Below, one piece after another: positions 16,810 through 24,862 of a DNA stretch of 64,000 nucleotides. A program made the position numbers and the translations under genes. This stretch comes from Tatumella ptyseos ATCC 33301 (GTDB taxonomy: Bacteria > Pseudomonadota > Gammaproteobacteria > Enterobacterales > Enterobacteriaceae). The stretch is from the NCBI RefSeq assembly GCF_000735525.1, contig NZ_JMPR01000004.1, positions 124,001 to 188,000 of the forward strand, written 5' to 3'. The notes below the pieces were generated by a model. The model ran no database searches, was not told the origin of the DNA, and was given only the letters and a program-made list of their open reading frames with translations. The stretch's first letter is position 1, and every line of letters begins with the position of its first letter.

Positions 16810-18322
16810 AGCCCAATTCCTCCAGATACTCCGCCATTTCCACTTCCAGCTCAGCCAGCTGCGCTTGCAGTTGCTTGCGCTCGGCGCGGACTGCCATCAG
16901 GTTAATTTCCTGTTCTTCTTCAAAGGTATCGACATAGCGGGGAATATTCAGGTTGTAGTCGTTGTCGCGGATCTCCTGCTGGCTGGCAAGATAAGCATAT
17001 TTATCGACGTTATCGCCATCACGATAGGTTTTAACTATTTTGGCAATATTATCCGCACTCAACTTATTCTGATTTTTACCCGGCTCATACTCACGACTGG
17101 CATCGATAAATAGCACTTTATCGTCAACTTTCTGCTTTTTGAAAATCAGAATAGCTGCAGGAATACCGGTACCAAAAAATAGTTTTTCGGGTAACCCAAT
17201 CACTGCATCCAGCAGGTTTTCTTCAATCAGCTTCTGACGGATTTTGCCTTCGCTTGAACCACGGAACAGCACGCCATGAGGGACTACAACCCCCATACGC
17301 CCAGTTTTAGGCTTCATGGTTTCGATCATATGCAGAATAAAGGCGTAATCACCCTTAGTCTTTGGTGGCATGCCTCGACGGAAACGACCAAACTTATCGT
17401 TTTCCACGTCATCGTGCCCCCACTTATCGAGCGAGAACGGTGGGTTAGCGGTAACCACATCAAACAGCATTAAATCGCCATTTTTATCCAGCAGTTTGGG
17501 GTTACGAATGGTGTCGCCCCACTCAATTTTGTGGTTATCCTCACCATGCAGGAACATGTTCATTTTCGCCAGCGACCAGGTTGAGCCGATGGCTTCTTGG
17601 CCATAGAGCTCATACTGTTTAGAATCATGATGCTGTACTACCTTACGGCCACATTTCATCAACAAGGATGCAGAACCACAGGCTGGATCGCAAATAGTGT
17701 CGCCAGTTTGAGGATCCAACAGTTCCGCCATCAGTTCAGACACTTCCGGTGGGGTATAGTACTCACCCGCCTTCTGACCACTGTTGGCGGCAAACTTACC
17801 GATCAGGTATTCATACGCATTACCGATTACGTCCAACCCGCCCACGCGGCTAGGCTTAAGATTCAGCTCTGGATTAGCGAACTCCACCAAAAGCTCTTTG
17901 AGGATCCCGTTCTTTTGTTTCTCTTCGCCAAGTTTATCGGTGTTGAAAGTAATGTCCTGGAAAACGCTTTTCCCGGCATCTTTCAGCTTGGTGCCGTTAG
18001 CTTCTTCAATGGCGTGAAGCGCCTCGTCGATACGCTCGCCGTTGCCAGGTTCATTACGGCGTTTGTAAAGCGCATAAAAACTGGCCTCTTTTGGCAGAAC
18101 GAACCGTTCGTTCTTCATCATCTCTTCGATCAGTTCCGGCTCATCGCCATACTCTTCTTTGTATCCATCATAGTGATCCTGCCATACATCAGAAATATAC
18201 TTCAGGAACAACATGGTAAGGATAAAGTCTTTATAGGTATCAGGACTGATGGTGCCACGGAAGATATCGCATACGCCCCACAGCACCCGGTTAATACGGT
18301 CTTGATCGATTTTGTTGCTCAT
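16799..18322 (-). CDS. hsdM: Type I restriction enzyme, M (adenine methyltransferase) subunit
   Basis: A 507-residue N6-adenine methyltransferase. An N-terminal HsdM helical domain (KIDQDRINRVLWGVCDIFRGTISPDTYKDFIL) is followed by the SAM motif DPACGSASLLMK and catalytic motif NPPF (VVTANPPFSLDKW). It protects host DNA and forms the core of the restriction complex. It starts 4 bp after the half-size S gene and overlaps hsdS, so all three should be made from one mRNA. Confidence 0.97.
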   Translation of the reverse strand: MSNKIDQDRINRVLWGVCDIFRGTISPDTYKDFILTMLFLKYISDVWQDHYDGYKEEYGDEPELIEEMMKNERFVLPKEASFYALYKRRNEPGNGERIDEALHAIEEANGTKLKDAGKSVFQDITFNTDKLGEEKQKNGILKELLVEFANPELNLKPSRVGGLDVIGNAYEYLIGKFAANSGQKAGEYYTPPEVSELMAELLDPQTGDTICDPACGSASLLMKCGRKVVQHHDSKQYELYGQEAIGSTWSLAKMNMFLHGEDNHKIEWGDTIRNPKLLDKNGDLMLFDVVTANPPFSLDKWGHDDVENDKFGRFRRGMPPKTKGDYAFILHMIETMKPKTGRMGVVVPHGVLFRGSSEGKIRQKLIEENLLDAVIGLPEKLFFGTGIPAAILIFKKQKVDDKVLFIDASREYEPGKNQNKLSADNIAKIVKTYRDGDNVDKYAYLASQQEIRDNDYNLNIPRYVDTFEEEQEINLMAVRAERKQLQAQLAELEVEMAEYLEELGYGA

Positions 18323-18325
18323 AAC

Positions 18326-18907
18326 CTATTTATCCTTAAGTAATTTTTGCAAAATACCAAGCTCAAGTTGGTGGCGGTTTTTTTGTAACTTGCTGATAAA
18401 TTTATCTTCTTCCTGCCAGACTCGTTGGAGCTCAATAAGTTGTCGTTGGGTATGCACCGGTGGTATAGGAATCTCCACATCCAGCAATGCCGCTTTAGTA
18501 ATAAGCTGGATGTTGGTACCACTGCGATTAAACATTTGCTGTGTCACGGGATGGTTAAGTACCCAACACAGATATTCAGGAGCTATCTCGCGCTCTTCCC
18601 TTCGAAGGGTAATGATCAGAAACTGGCTGGTAGCTACTACTGGGATATCACTGCTATAGACAACCGCAACGTTCCGGTTCCCCCTGGCGGCAACGACGAT
18701 TTCACCTTGTCTTAGGAAAGGTGGTTCAACACGTTGCTCCCAACTAATCGCCGGTAAAGCGTCATAATCTCTCTGCCAATCCAGCTCAAGGTCCTTAATC
18801 TGTAATATGCGTACATTTCCATCAGCCACCGGTTCGACAGCCCCCCGGAACGTATAGCCTGAGCGAATATCAGCCAAATCACCTATCTTGTATAACTTTG
18901 TTGGCAT
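18326..18907 (-). CDS. Half-size type I S subunit (single target-recognition domain)
   Basis: A 193-residue protein with one TRD (MPTKLYKIGDLADIRSGYTFRGA ... LRQGEIVVAARGNRNVAVVY, SGTNIQLITKAALLDVEIPIPPVHTQRQ) and one coiled-coil (LIELQRVWQEEDKFISKLQKNRHQLEL). Single-TRD S proteins can act as homodimers. ATG 18907 is chosen because GAGG lies 5 nt upstream and homology begins at once; an ATG triplet at 18934 falls inside a palindromic element. It is the first gene of the operon, ahead of hsdM, in addition to the full hsdS. It may give the system a second specificity. Confidence 0.85.
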   Translation of the reverse strand: MPTKLYKIGDLADIRSGYTFRGAVEPVADGNVRILQIKDLELDWQRDYDALPAISWEQRVEPPFLRQGEIVVAARGNRNVAVVYSSDIPVVATSQFLIITLRREEREIAPEYLCWVLNHPVTQQMFNRSGTNIQLITKAALLDVEIPIPPVHTQRQLIELQRVWQEEDKFISKLQKNRHQLELGILQKLLKDK

Positions 18908-18922
18908 AATGGCCTCAGTTAA

Positions 18923-18942
18923 GTGCATCATCACTGATGCAC
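18923..18942. promoter_or_regulatory. Perfect palindrome upstream of the restriction operon (candidate operator)
   Basis: GTGCATCA-TCAC-TGATGCAC is a perfect 8-bp inverted repeat just before the first gene of the restriction operon. The half-site TGATGCAC recurs at 19325-19332. Restriction operons often have an operator here, but no controller gene is obvious, so the binding protein is unknown. Confidence 0.45.
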
Positions 18943-19042
18943 TAATCTTAAAGAGGATAAAAAGGGCTTAGCTATGAGCTCATGAAGCCCTTATTTTGAT
19001 AATTCACGCCTGCATAACTTTATATGTGAAGCGAGAGTAATA

Positions 19043-19210
19043 TTACCAAAACCAGAACAGCCCAATGAATTTACGCAGCAACTTAGTGAGCGATAATGAA
19101 CCTTGTAAAGCCATAATGTTAGCATCAGACGCTGCCGGATTTACTTCTGTTGTTACGCTAAGTGTAATAATCTGCTTTTGCAAATCGTAAGAAACTTGAT
19201 AAAATGCCAT
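19043..19210 (-). CDS. Small 55-residue hypothetical protein with hydrophobic C-terminus
   Basis: An ORF starting ATG 19210 with AGGAGA 7 nt upstream. The protein begins MAFYQVSYDLQKQIITLSV and ends KFIGLFWFW, an aromatic hydrophobic tail. It lies alone between the restriction operon and the integrase, same strand as both. The good ribosome-binding site and sensible composition make it a probable gene; no family is recognised. The tail could touch the membrane. Confidence 0.45.
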   Translation of the reverse strand: MAFYQVSYDLQKQIITLSVTTEVNPAASDANIMALQGSLSLTKLLRKFIGLFWFW

Positions 19211-19288
19211 GGATTCGATCTCCTATCCTAGTTTAGACGCTTCGGGTTTGAGGTTCGCGAAAGGCTGGAACCAATCGCACAAATCACT

Positions 19289-19401
19289 CTTCTCTGTACG
19301 ACCGCTACTGTAATAAAAGTGAGTTGATGCACTTATATTTGCTCAGGCTGATATCAAAGTCAACAAGTTTTTTATGTACAGTAGCAGCTCTACAGAAGAA
19401 C
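19289..19401. repeat. Imperfect long inverted repeat
   Basis: The left arm (about 19289-19318: CTGTA, then GCTACTGTA, then AAAA) pairs with the right arm (about 19368-19401: TGTACAGTAGC, then TACAG). Arms are about 30 bp with a few mismatches and the loop is about 50 bp. It sits between the 55-residue ORF and the integrase end. It could be a structured RNA, a recombination site or a remnant of a small transposable element; not resolved. Confidence 0.4.
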
Positions 19402-19468
19402 GTTATCCCCTAAGAAGCTGTGATCGTTAATGGCTTAATTATTCTAATGCATTGTTTTAATTGAATAT

Positions 19469-20728
19469 TTAACTGTTCCTTATGTTTTTAAAATCAAATG
19501 CACTGACTCCTTTCTCCCGATTTGCATCAAGATAATCCGCCCACCACTGAAGCATCAATCTACGCTCGTCCAAATGCTCAGCCTTATGAATATACGCAGC
19601 TCGCACAGAGTTACGCTCCATATGGCTCATCTGCCGCTCAACCGCATCCCTAGACCATAATCCTGACTCAATCAGCGAACTACAGGCCATTGTCCTGAAA
19701 CCATGCCCACAAACCTCTACTTTTGTGTCATAACCCATAACACGAAGTGCCTTGTTCAACGTGTTTTCACTTATCGGTTTACGAGGGTTGTGATCTCCAA
19801 CGAAAACAAAATCGCGCTCGCCGCTAATCTTGTGAACCTGTCTGAGGATTGCTAAAGCCTGATGAGATAATGGCACCAAATGAGGTGTGCGCATCTTTGA
19901 ACCCCGGTGTGAGTGCTTTACCCCTTCGATAGCTTCTCGTTCAGCCGGTATCGTCCACATTGCCGTTTCAAAATCTATTTCAGACCAACGAGCAAAGCGC
20001 AATTCGCTAGAGCGAATGAATATCAACAAGGTGAGTTCAACGGCCAGGCGGGTCAACAGGCGTCCCGTGTAACAGTCAATTCGGTGGAGTAGTTCAGGTA
20101 GGCGTTTCAGCTCAAGTGCAGGTCGATGGATACGGTTGCTGGAAGCAACTGCCCCAGCCATCTCTTGAGCCGGGTTGTAATCAATCAAGCCACTTTGGAC
20201 GGCATAACGCATGATGGCAGTTGTTCGTTGCTGAAGACGAGAAGCGACTTCAAAGCGACCTGTAGCCTCAACGACTTTAATGGGGGCAAGCAGGTCGCGA
20301 GTCTTTAGCTCTTCGATACTGCGCTTGCCAATTGCAGAGAACAGATTGTCTTCCAGACTCTTCAGCACCCGTCGGCTATGTTCTTCTGACCATTTTTTAT
20401 TTGCGGCATGCCACTCTCTGGCAACGGACTCAAAGGTAATATTTTCTTTCGCCTGTTCTTCTTTCACCGCACGTTTGTGTTCGCGAGGATCGATTCCAGC
20501 AGCAACAAGCCTTCTGGCCTCTTCCCTCTTTTGACGAGCATCAGCTAATGACGTTTCAGGATAAACTCCAAACGCCATTAGGTGCTGCTTACCACCAAAA
20601 CGAAAGCGGAACCGCCAGTATTTTGAACCGTTAAGATGAATAAGCAAAAACATGCCATCCCCATCGACAAGGGTGTATTCCTTTTCCTGCGGTTTTGCAG
20701 AACGCACTTTGATATCTGTCAGAGCCAT
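19469..20728 (-). CDS. int: P4-type tyrosine integrase of the leuX island
   Basis: A 419-residue integrase. The N-terminal DUF4102 domain (MALTDIKVRSAKPQEKEYTLVDGDGMFLLI) is followed by a SAM-like core-binding domain and a catalytic domain with the active-site set: Arg in FIRSSELRFARW, His-Gly-Phe-Arg (CGHGFRTMA), His in MSHMERN and the nucleophile Tyr in AAYIHKAE. It should catalyse insertion and excision of the island at the leuX 3' end. It starts 199 bp from the tRNA and reads away from it, the usual arrangement for this family. Confidence 0.95.
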   Translation of the reverse strand: MALTDIKVRSAKPQEKEYTLVDGDGMFLLIHLNGSKYWRFRFRFGGKQHLMAFGVYPETSLADARQKREEARRLVAAGIDPREHKRAVKEEQAKENITFESVAREWHAANKKWSEEHSRRVLKSLEDNLFSAIGKRSIEELKTRDLLAPIKVVEATGRFEVASRLQQRTTAIMRYAVQSGLIDYNPAQEMAGAVASSNRIHRPALELKRLPELLHRIDCYTGRLLTRLAVELTLLIFIRSSELRFARWSEIDFETAMWTIPAEREAIEGVKHSHRGSKMRTPHLVPLSHQALAILRQVHKISGERDFVFVGDHNPRKPISENTLNKALRVMGYDTKVEVCGHGFRTMACSSLIESGLWSRDAVERQMSHMERNSVRAAYIHKAEHLDERRLMLQWWADYLDANREKGVSAFDFKNIRNS

Positions 20729-20752
20729 AAAAGTTCTCCTTCCATGTGCCGC

Positions 20753-20806
20753 TGTGAGTATACAACCATTATCGAACCAGCATATATACTCGGTTCTATA
20801 CTCACA
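20753..20806. promoter_or_regulatory. Integrase promoter/arm region with inverted repeats
   Basis: TGTGAGTATA (20753-20762) is inverted as TATACTCACA (20797-20806), enclosing a second inverted pair GAACC/GGTTC (20774-20778 and 20792-20796). TATACTCN occurs three times, as in the left arm at 1661-1682. The element lies just upstream of the int start, so it could serve as both an arm-type site and an int operator. Confidence 0.5.
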
Positions 20807-20889
20807 AGCGACTTGATGTGGGTTGACTCAGATTGACTTCTGTTGAAAGGAAAATCGCGTAAAGCCTTGTGTATCGCGGATTTCAGGCA

Positions 20890-20914
20890 CAAAAAAAGAC
20901 GTCCATTGACGTCT
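20890..20914 (-). terminator. leuX terminator
   Basis: On the minus strand AGACGTC-AATG-GACGTCT is followed by seven T, 14 nt after the encoded CCA of leuX. It lies on the island side of the crossover, so the element supplies the terminator for the rebuilt tRNA. Confidence 0.75.
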
Positions 20915-20927
20915 ATTGATGTTCCGA

Positions 20928-20950
20928 TGGTGCCGAAGGCCGGACTCGAA
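20928..20950 (-). repeat. Right attachment site inside leuX
   Basis: The 3' end of the tRNA gene (CCA, acceptor strand and TpsiC-arm part) is the copy matched by the degenerate site at 1587-1609. It is the insertion target of the island integrase. Confidence 0.75.
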
Positions 20951-21012
20951 CCGGCACATCTTTCGATGGTTGATTTTGAATCAACTGCGTCTACCGATTT
21001 CGCCACTTCGGC
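20928..21012 (-). tRNA. leuX: tRNA-Leu (anticodon CAA)
   Basis: An 85-nt gene read leftward: GCCGAAG acceptor arm pairing with CTTCGGC, long variable arm typical of Leu tRNAs, anticodon stem GTTGA/TCAAC with loop TTCAAAA (anticodon CAA), TpsiC loop GGTTCGAGTCC, and an encoded CCA at 20930-20928. It differs only slightly from E. coli leuX as I recall it. leuX is a frequent island insertion site, and yjgR lies near it in E. coli too. The tRNA remains complete despite the insertion. Confidence 0.95.
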
Positions 21013-21039
21013 ACTGAAGGGTATGCGGAAAACAACGGG

Positions 21040-21067
21040 ATTATACCCTGAGTGGTGGCGGGTGCAA
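21040..21067 (-). promoter_or_regulatory. leuX promoter
   Basis: On the minus strand TTGCAC (-35, 21067-21062), 16-bp spacer, TATAAT (-10, 21045-21040), with transcription expected to begin near 21033, about 20 nt before the mature tRNA. This is a near-consensus sigma-70 promoter. Confidence 0.8.
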
Positions 21068-21495
21068 GATGATTCCATTAGGTAACGCGTTAATCGCTGG
21101 AAAAACAAACACTCCGGCTTTCGTTACAGGCCCGGATGGGCATCGCTCTCCCCCTTTTATCACCCTTTTTGTCCTGCCGGAATAGCAATAATCTCTGATA
21201 TGTCCGGGGTCTTTGGTCTTTACGTCCCGGTTTTTGGGCATTCCGTCCCGCAATACGGGGCCCGAAGGGCTTCAGCCGTTTAGCGAGCAGTGGCCGGTGA
21301 TCAGCCCCGGGAGTACGTCCGGGTGGTTTGTGTTTGCCGGCGGGTAATCCCTGGCGGGCCCGGCGGTAATGCCCGGGAAGAAATCCTATTTTGCCGCGCG
21401 ATAGCCAGGGGAACAGAAAAAAGGAACTAATCCGAAGCAATAACAGACTAAACTGAGTACCGGAAATAAAAGATAAGCAAAATGAGGCTGTATTA
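21068..21495. other. Intergenic region between leuX and the DUF2501 gene
   Basis: No gene is supported. The stretch is GC-rich with several short inverted repeats, including GGGCCCGG and CCCGGG clusters near 21350-21390, and should hold the promoter for the rightward gene at 21496. Confidence 0.4.
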
Positions 21496-22011
21496 ATGAA
21501 TAAATCGACACGCACCCCTTTACTGGCTATGGGCCTGATTACCGCTCTGGTGAGTGCTTCCGCCTGTGCTTCAAGCTGGCAGGATAAACTGAGCAGCACA
21601 GCGTCGGATCTCATGGATTCCTCTTCAGCCACCAGCGGTAAAAGTACCGGCGCTGAAAGCGGCTTATCCTTATCCTCTATCACCGGTTTACTGGCTGGCG
21701 GTAATAAAGCAGTGAGTTCCAACAGTATGAGCAACGCCACCGGGATCCTGCAGTACTGTGCAGAGAACAACCTGGTAAAAAATAATGTTTCTTCAGTCAC
21801 CGACCAGCTGAAAAGCAAACTGGGCCTGACGGATACCAGCGCACAACAGAAGCAGACCGGTTATCTGGAAGGGCTTCAGGGTCTGCTGAATACCGGTAAT
21901 AATCAGCAAATCAGCCTGAAAAACCTGAGCAATACCGCGATGGGTGAAAAACTGAAAACCAAAGCCTGTAACGTGGTTCTCGATCAGGGTAAAAAATACC
22001 TCGGCATGTGA
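21496..22011 (+). CDS. yjjA: DUF2501 family periplasmic protein (YjjA-like)
   Basis: A 171-residue protein with a signal peptide (basic start, hydrophobic stretch, SACA|SSWQ). It has the Ser/Thr/Gly-rich middle and conserved C-terminal LQYCAENNLVK ... GNNQQISLKNLSNTAMGEKLKTKACNVVLDQGKKYLGM typical of DUF2501. Two Cys may form a disulfide. The mature protein is probably periplasmic; function unknown. An imperfect hairpin after the stop (22020-22042) may end transcription. Confidence 0.85.
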   Translation: MNKSTRTPLLAMGLITALVSASACASSWQDKLSSTASDLMDSSSATSGKSTGAESGLSLSSITGLLAGGNKAVSSNSMSNATGILQYCAENNLVKNNVSSVTDQLKSKLGLTDTSAQQKQTGYLEGLQGLLNTGNNQQISLKNLSNTAMGEKLKTKACNVVLDQGKKYLGM

Positions 22012-22251
22012 TCCCTCGTCAGTGCAGGCCCTGCCTGCACTGAGTTTATTCCCCCTGTTTTATCCCTTTGCTGCTCTGTTCACGCTTTTCTGTTACCGTT
22101 TTGCATTAGGTGTCGAAGCAACTTTCGCTCCTGCCCGCACTGTGCATCACACTATACTGTGCCCCGCGCAGGCGAAAAAATGACTTATTGAGTCTCCTTG
22201 CCGGTAACCGGAAAACAGCGGTCCCCGGTGTTCTGAACATTCGAGGGTTTT

Positions 22252-22926
22252 ATGCAGGAACTTATTAAGGCTATCGGGCTGGGGCTGGTGGTATTATTAC
22301 CGCTGGCCAATCCGTTAACCAGCGTGGCATTGTTCCTCGGCCTGTCCGGCGGGATGAATTTCAGCGAGCGCAACCGTCAGGCATTCCAGGCCTCAGTCTA
22401 TGTTTTTCTGATTATGATGATGGCGTGGTATGCAGGAAATGCAGTGCTGGATACCTTCGGTATCTCTATCCCCGGGCTGCGTATTGCCGGAGGGTTGATT
22501 GTGGCATTTATCGGCTTCCGGATGCTTTTCCCGGTGCAGAAACTTCACGATACCCTGGAGGTACAGCATAAGCAGGAAGAGATAAAAGCCGCTGAGCCTA
22601 ATGACTCGCAGGTCAATATCGCCTTTGTGCCGATTGCGATGCCGGGTACCGCCGGGCCTGGCACCATCGCGATGATTATCAGTACCGCGTCCACCGTAAA
22701 AAGCGGGGATTTTCCGGTCTGGGTGTTACATGTCGCTCCGGTGATCACCTTCCTGCTGGTGGCCCTCCTTCTGTGGTTATGCCTGCGCAGCTCCGGAGCG
22801 ATTATGCGTCTGGTCGGCAAAGGCGGTATTGAAGCGATTTCGCGTCTGATGGGCTTCCTGCTGGTGTGTATGGGCGTACAGTTTGTGATTAACGGTGTGC
22901 TGGACGTTGCCACTCATCTGAGCTGA
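22252..22926 (+). CDS. marC: MarC family inner-membrane protein
   Basis: A 224-residue protein with six predicted membrane segments, very close to E. coli Mar[31 protein letters not shown] at the start, [27 protein letters not shown] in the middle and [27 protein letters not shown] at the end. It was once thought to take part in multidrug resistance, which was not confirmed; its substrate is unknown. In E. coli marC is next to marRAB; here it stands alone next to yjgR. Confidence 0.9.
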   Translation: MQELIKAIGLGLVVLLPLANPLTSVALFLGLSGGMNFSERNRQAFQASVYVFLIMMMAWYAGNAVLDTFGISIPGLRIAGGLIVAFIGFRMLFPVQKLHDTLEVQHKQEEIKAAEPNDSQVNIAFVPIAMPGTAGPGTIAMIISTASTVKSGDFPVWVLHVAPVITFLLVALLLWLCLRSSGAIMRLVGKGGIEAISRLMGFLLVCMGVQFVINGVLDVATHLS

Positions 22927-23303
22927 ATCCGGTCCCCGGCATCGCGGGGCCTTCATACGGTACCCGCGTGCTTAGTGTCGCGGATCGACAGGGATATTAT
23001 GGCTCCCGCTGAGCCATCCTGCTGACAGAAATCCCATTCCTTTAACGCCTGCTGCTTCCTGCTCCGGCCGCGGGACGGCTGCATTGATAAAGTGCAGATC
23101 GTGATAGCCCCCGTCAATTCCCTGCAGGAAACCGGGTATATTTTTCAGGTGTCTCTGACTATAGTTTGAGAAACACCGGCCGGAGAGCCTTGTGAAGGCC
23201 GTCCTTCCGGGGCCGACGGTGTAAAAGATAACACCGATTGGATCATCACCACCGACAGTGAGATGATAAAAAGACTCACGCTAACCCCAGAGATTAACAT
23301 CGA
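22927..23303. other. Intergenic region between marC and yjgR
   Basis: No gene is supported in these 377 bp. Short GC-rich inverted repeats are visible (for example around 22935-22955). The yjgR promoter should lie in the right half. Confidence 0.4.
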
Positions 23304-24803
23304 ATGACTGCACCTTTACTCATCGCCCGCACCCGGGAACTGACCCTGAACCTGCTTCCGGCCCTTGCCAACCGCCACGGACTGATCACCGGCGCGACAG
23401 GCACCGGGAAAACGGTCACCCTGCAAAAAATGGCGGAATCTTTTTCTGCCATCGGCGTCCCGGTCTTTATGGCCGATGTAAAAGGTGACCTCAGTGGGAT
23501 TGCGAAAGCCGGAGTCAGCAGCGAAAAGCTACAGGCCCGGCTGGATAACATCGGCGTCACCGACTGGCAGCCGCAGGACAACCCGGTCGTGCTGTGGGAT
23601 ATCTTCGGTGAACAAGGGCATCCGGTCCGTGCCACAGTGTCGGACCTCGGGCCGTTGTTACTCGCCCGGCTGCTGAACCTGAATGATATTCAGTCCGGCG
23701 TGTTACAGATAATCTTCCGGATTGCCGACGATCGCGGCATGTTATTGCTGGATTTCAAAGATCTGCGTTCGATGGTGCAATACATCGGTGATAACGCAAA
23801 ATCCTTCACTACCGAATACGGCAATATCAGTACAGCATCGGTCGGTGCCATCCAGCGTGGCCTGCTGGCTCTCGAACAACAGGGGGCAGAGTATTTCTTT
23901 GGTGAGCCGATGCTGGATATCCGTGACTGGATGCGTACCGATGCAGAGGGACGCGGCATCATTAATATCCTCAGCGCCGAAAAGCTCTACCGGATGCCAA
24001 AACTGTATGCCACCAGCCTGCTGTGGATGCTGTCTGAACTGTATGAGCAGTTACCGGAAGTCGGGGATGCAGAGAAACCGAAGCTGGTGTTTTTCTTCGA
24101 CGAAGCCCATCTGCTGTTTGATGATGTCCCGGCCGTGCTGCTGGAAAAAATCCAGCAGGTGATGCGTCTTATCCGCTCCAAAGGGGTCGGTGTCTGGTTT
24201 GTGACCCAGAACCCGTCGGATATCCCGGAAACGGTACTGGGGCAGCTCGGTAACCGTGTACAGCATGCCCTGCGGGCCTTTACCCCGAAAGATCAGAAGG
24301 CGGTAAAAGCGGCGGCCACGACAATGCGCCCTAACCCGGCCTTTGATACGGAAGAAGCCATCCGTAACCTGGGCACCGGCGAAGCCCTGATCTCTTTTCT
24401 GGATGAAAAAGGCAGCCCGTCCGTCACCGAACGGGCGATGGTGATTGCGCCCGGCTCCCGTATGGGCCCGCTGACCGCCGACGAACGTAACGGCCTGATC
24501 AACCACTCTCCCCTGTATGGTAAATACGATGAAGTCGTGGACAGAGAATCCGCCTATGAATTGCTGCAAAAAGGGATACAGTCGGCAGGTGATCAGAGCC
24601 ATGCGCCTGCGGCAAAAGGCAGTGCCGCAGGTGAGGAAAATCCGGTCATCGACGGCCTGAAGAAAATTCTGTTCGGCTATACCGGGCCACGGGGCGGCCG
24701 GCACGATGGTGTGGTTCAGACCATGGCAAAAACCGCCACCCGGCAGGTCACTAACCAGATCCTGCGTGGCGTGCTCGGCAGTCTGTTTGGTGGCAGGAAG
24801 TAA
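23304..24803 (+). CDS. yjgR: YjgR, HerA-like DUF853 ATPase
   Basis: A 499-residue P-loop ATPase, the same size as E. coli YjgR. Walker A is GATGTGKT (residues 30-37), Walker [13 protein letters not shown] (about 255-266), followed by [19 protein letters not shown] and the C-terminal GRKK-like tail. Family DUF853 belongs to the HerA/FtsK group of DNA-pumping ATPases, but the role of YjgR is unknown. In E. coli it is also near leuX, supporting this part as chromosomal backbone. A terminator follows at once. Confidence 0.93.
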   Translation: MTAPLLIARTRELTLNLLPALANRHGLITGATGTGKTVTLQKMAESFSAIGVPVFMADVKGDLSGIAKAGVSSEKLQARLDNIGVTDWQPQDNPVVLWDIFGEQGHPVRATVSDLGPLLLARLLNLNDIQSGVLQIIFRIADDRGMLLLDFKDLRSMVQYIGDNAKSFTTEYGNISTASVGAIQRGLLALEQQGAEYFFGEPMLDIRDWMRTDAEGRGIINILSAEKLYRMPKLYATSLLWMLSELYEQLPEVGDAEKPKLVFFFDEAHLLFDDVPAVLLEKIQQVMRLIRSKGVGVWFVTQNPSDIPETVLGQLGNRVQHALRAFTPKDQKAVKAAATTMRPNPAFDTEEAIRNLGTGEALISFLDEKGSPSVTERAMVIAPGSRMGPLTADERNGLINHSPLYGKYDEVVDRESAYELLQKGIQSAGDQSHAPAAKGSAAGEENPVIDGLKKILFGYTGPRGGRHDGVVQTMAKTATRQVTNQILRGVLGSLFGGRK

Positions 24804-24821
24804 TCCGCAAATCCCGTTCAC

Positions 24822-24857
24822 AAAAAGGGGGCCATCAATGGCCCCCTCTGCTTTTTT
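24822..24857. terminator. Bidirectional terminator between yjgR and the MFS gene
   Basis: GGGGGCCAT-CA-ATGGCCCCC, with an A-run on the left and CTTTTTT on the right, can stop transcription arriving from either side. Confidence 0.8.
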
Positions 24858-24862
24858 ACATC

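Noticed and set aside
16799-18322. HsdM motif DPACGSASLL as an inactivating change
   Set aside because: Ala in place of Gly at this position keeps the SAM-binding loop small, the NPPF motif is intact and the frame is full length, so loss of activity is not supported.
21090-21818. 242-codon minus-strand ORF between leuX and yjjA
   Set aside because: It overlaps the signal-peptide and conserved part of the DUF2501 gene in antisense and the rest shows no domain or ribosome-binding site.
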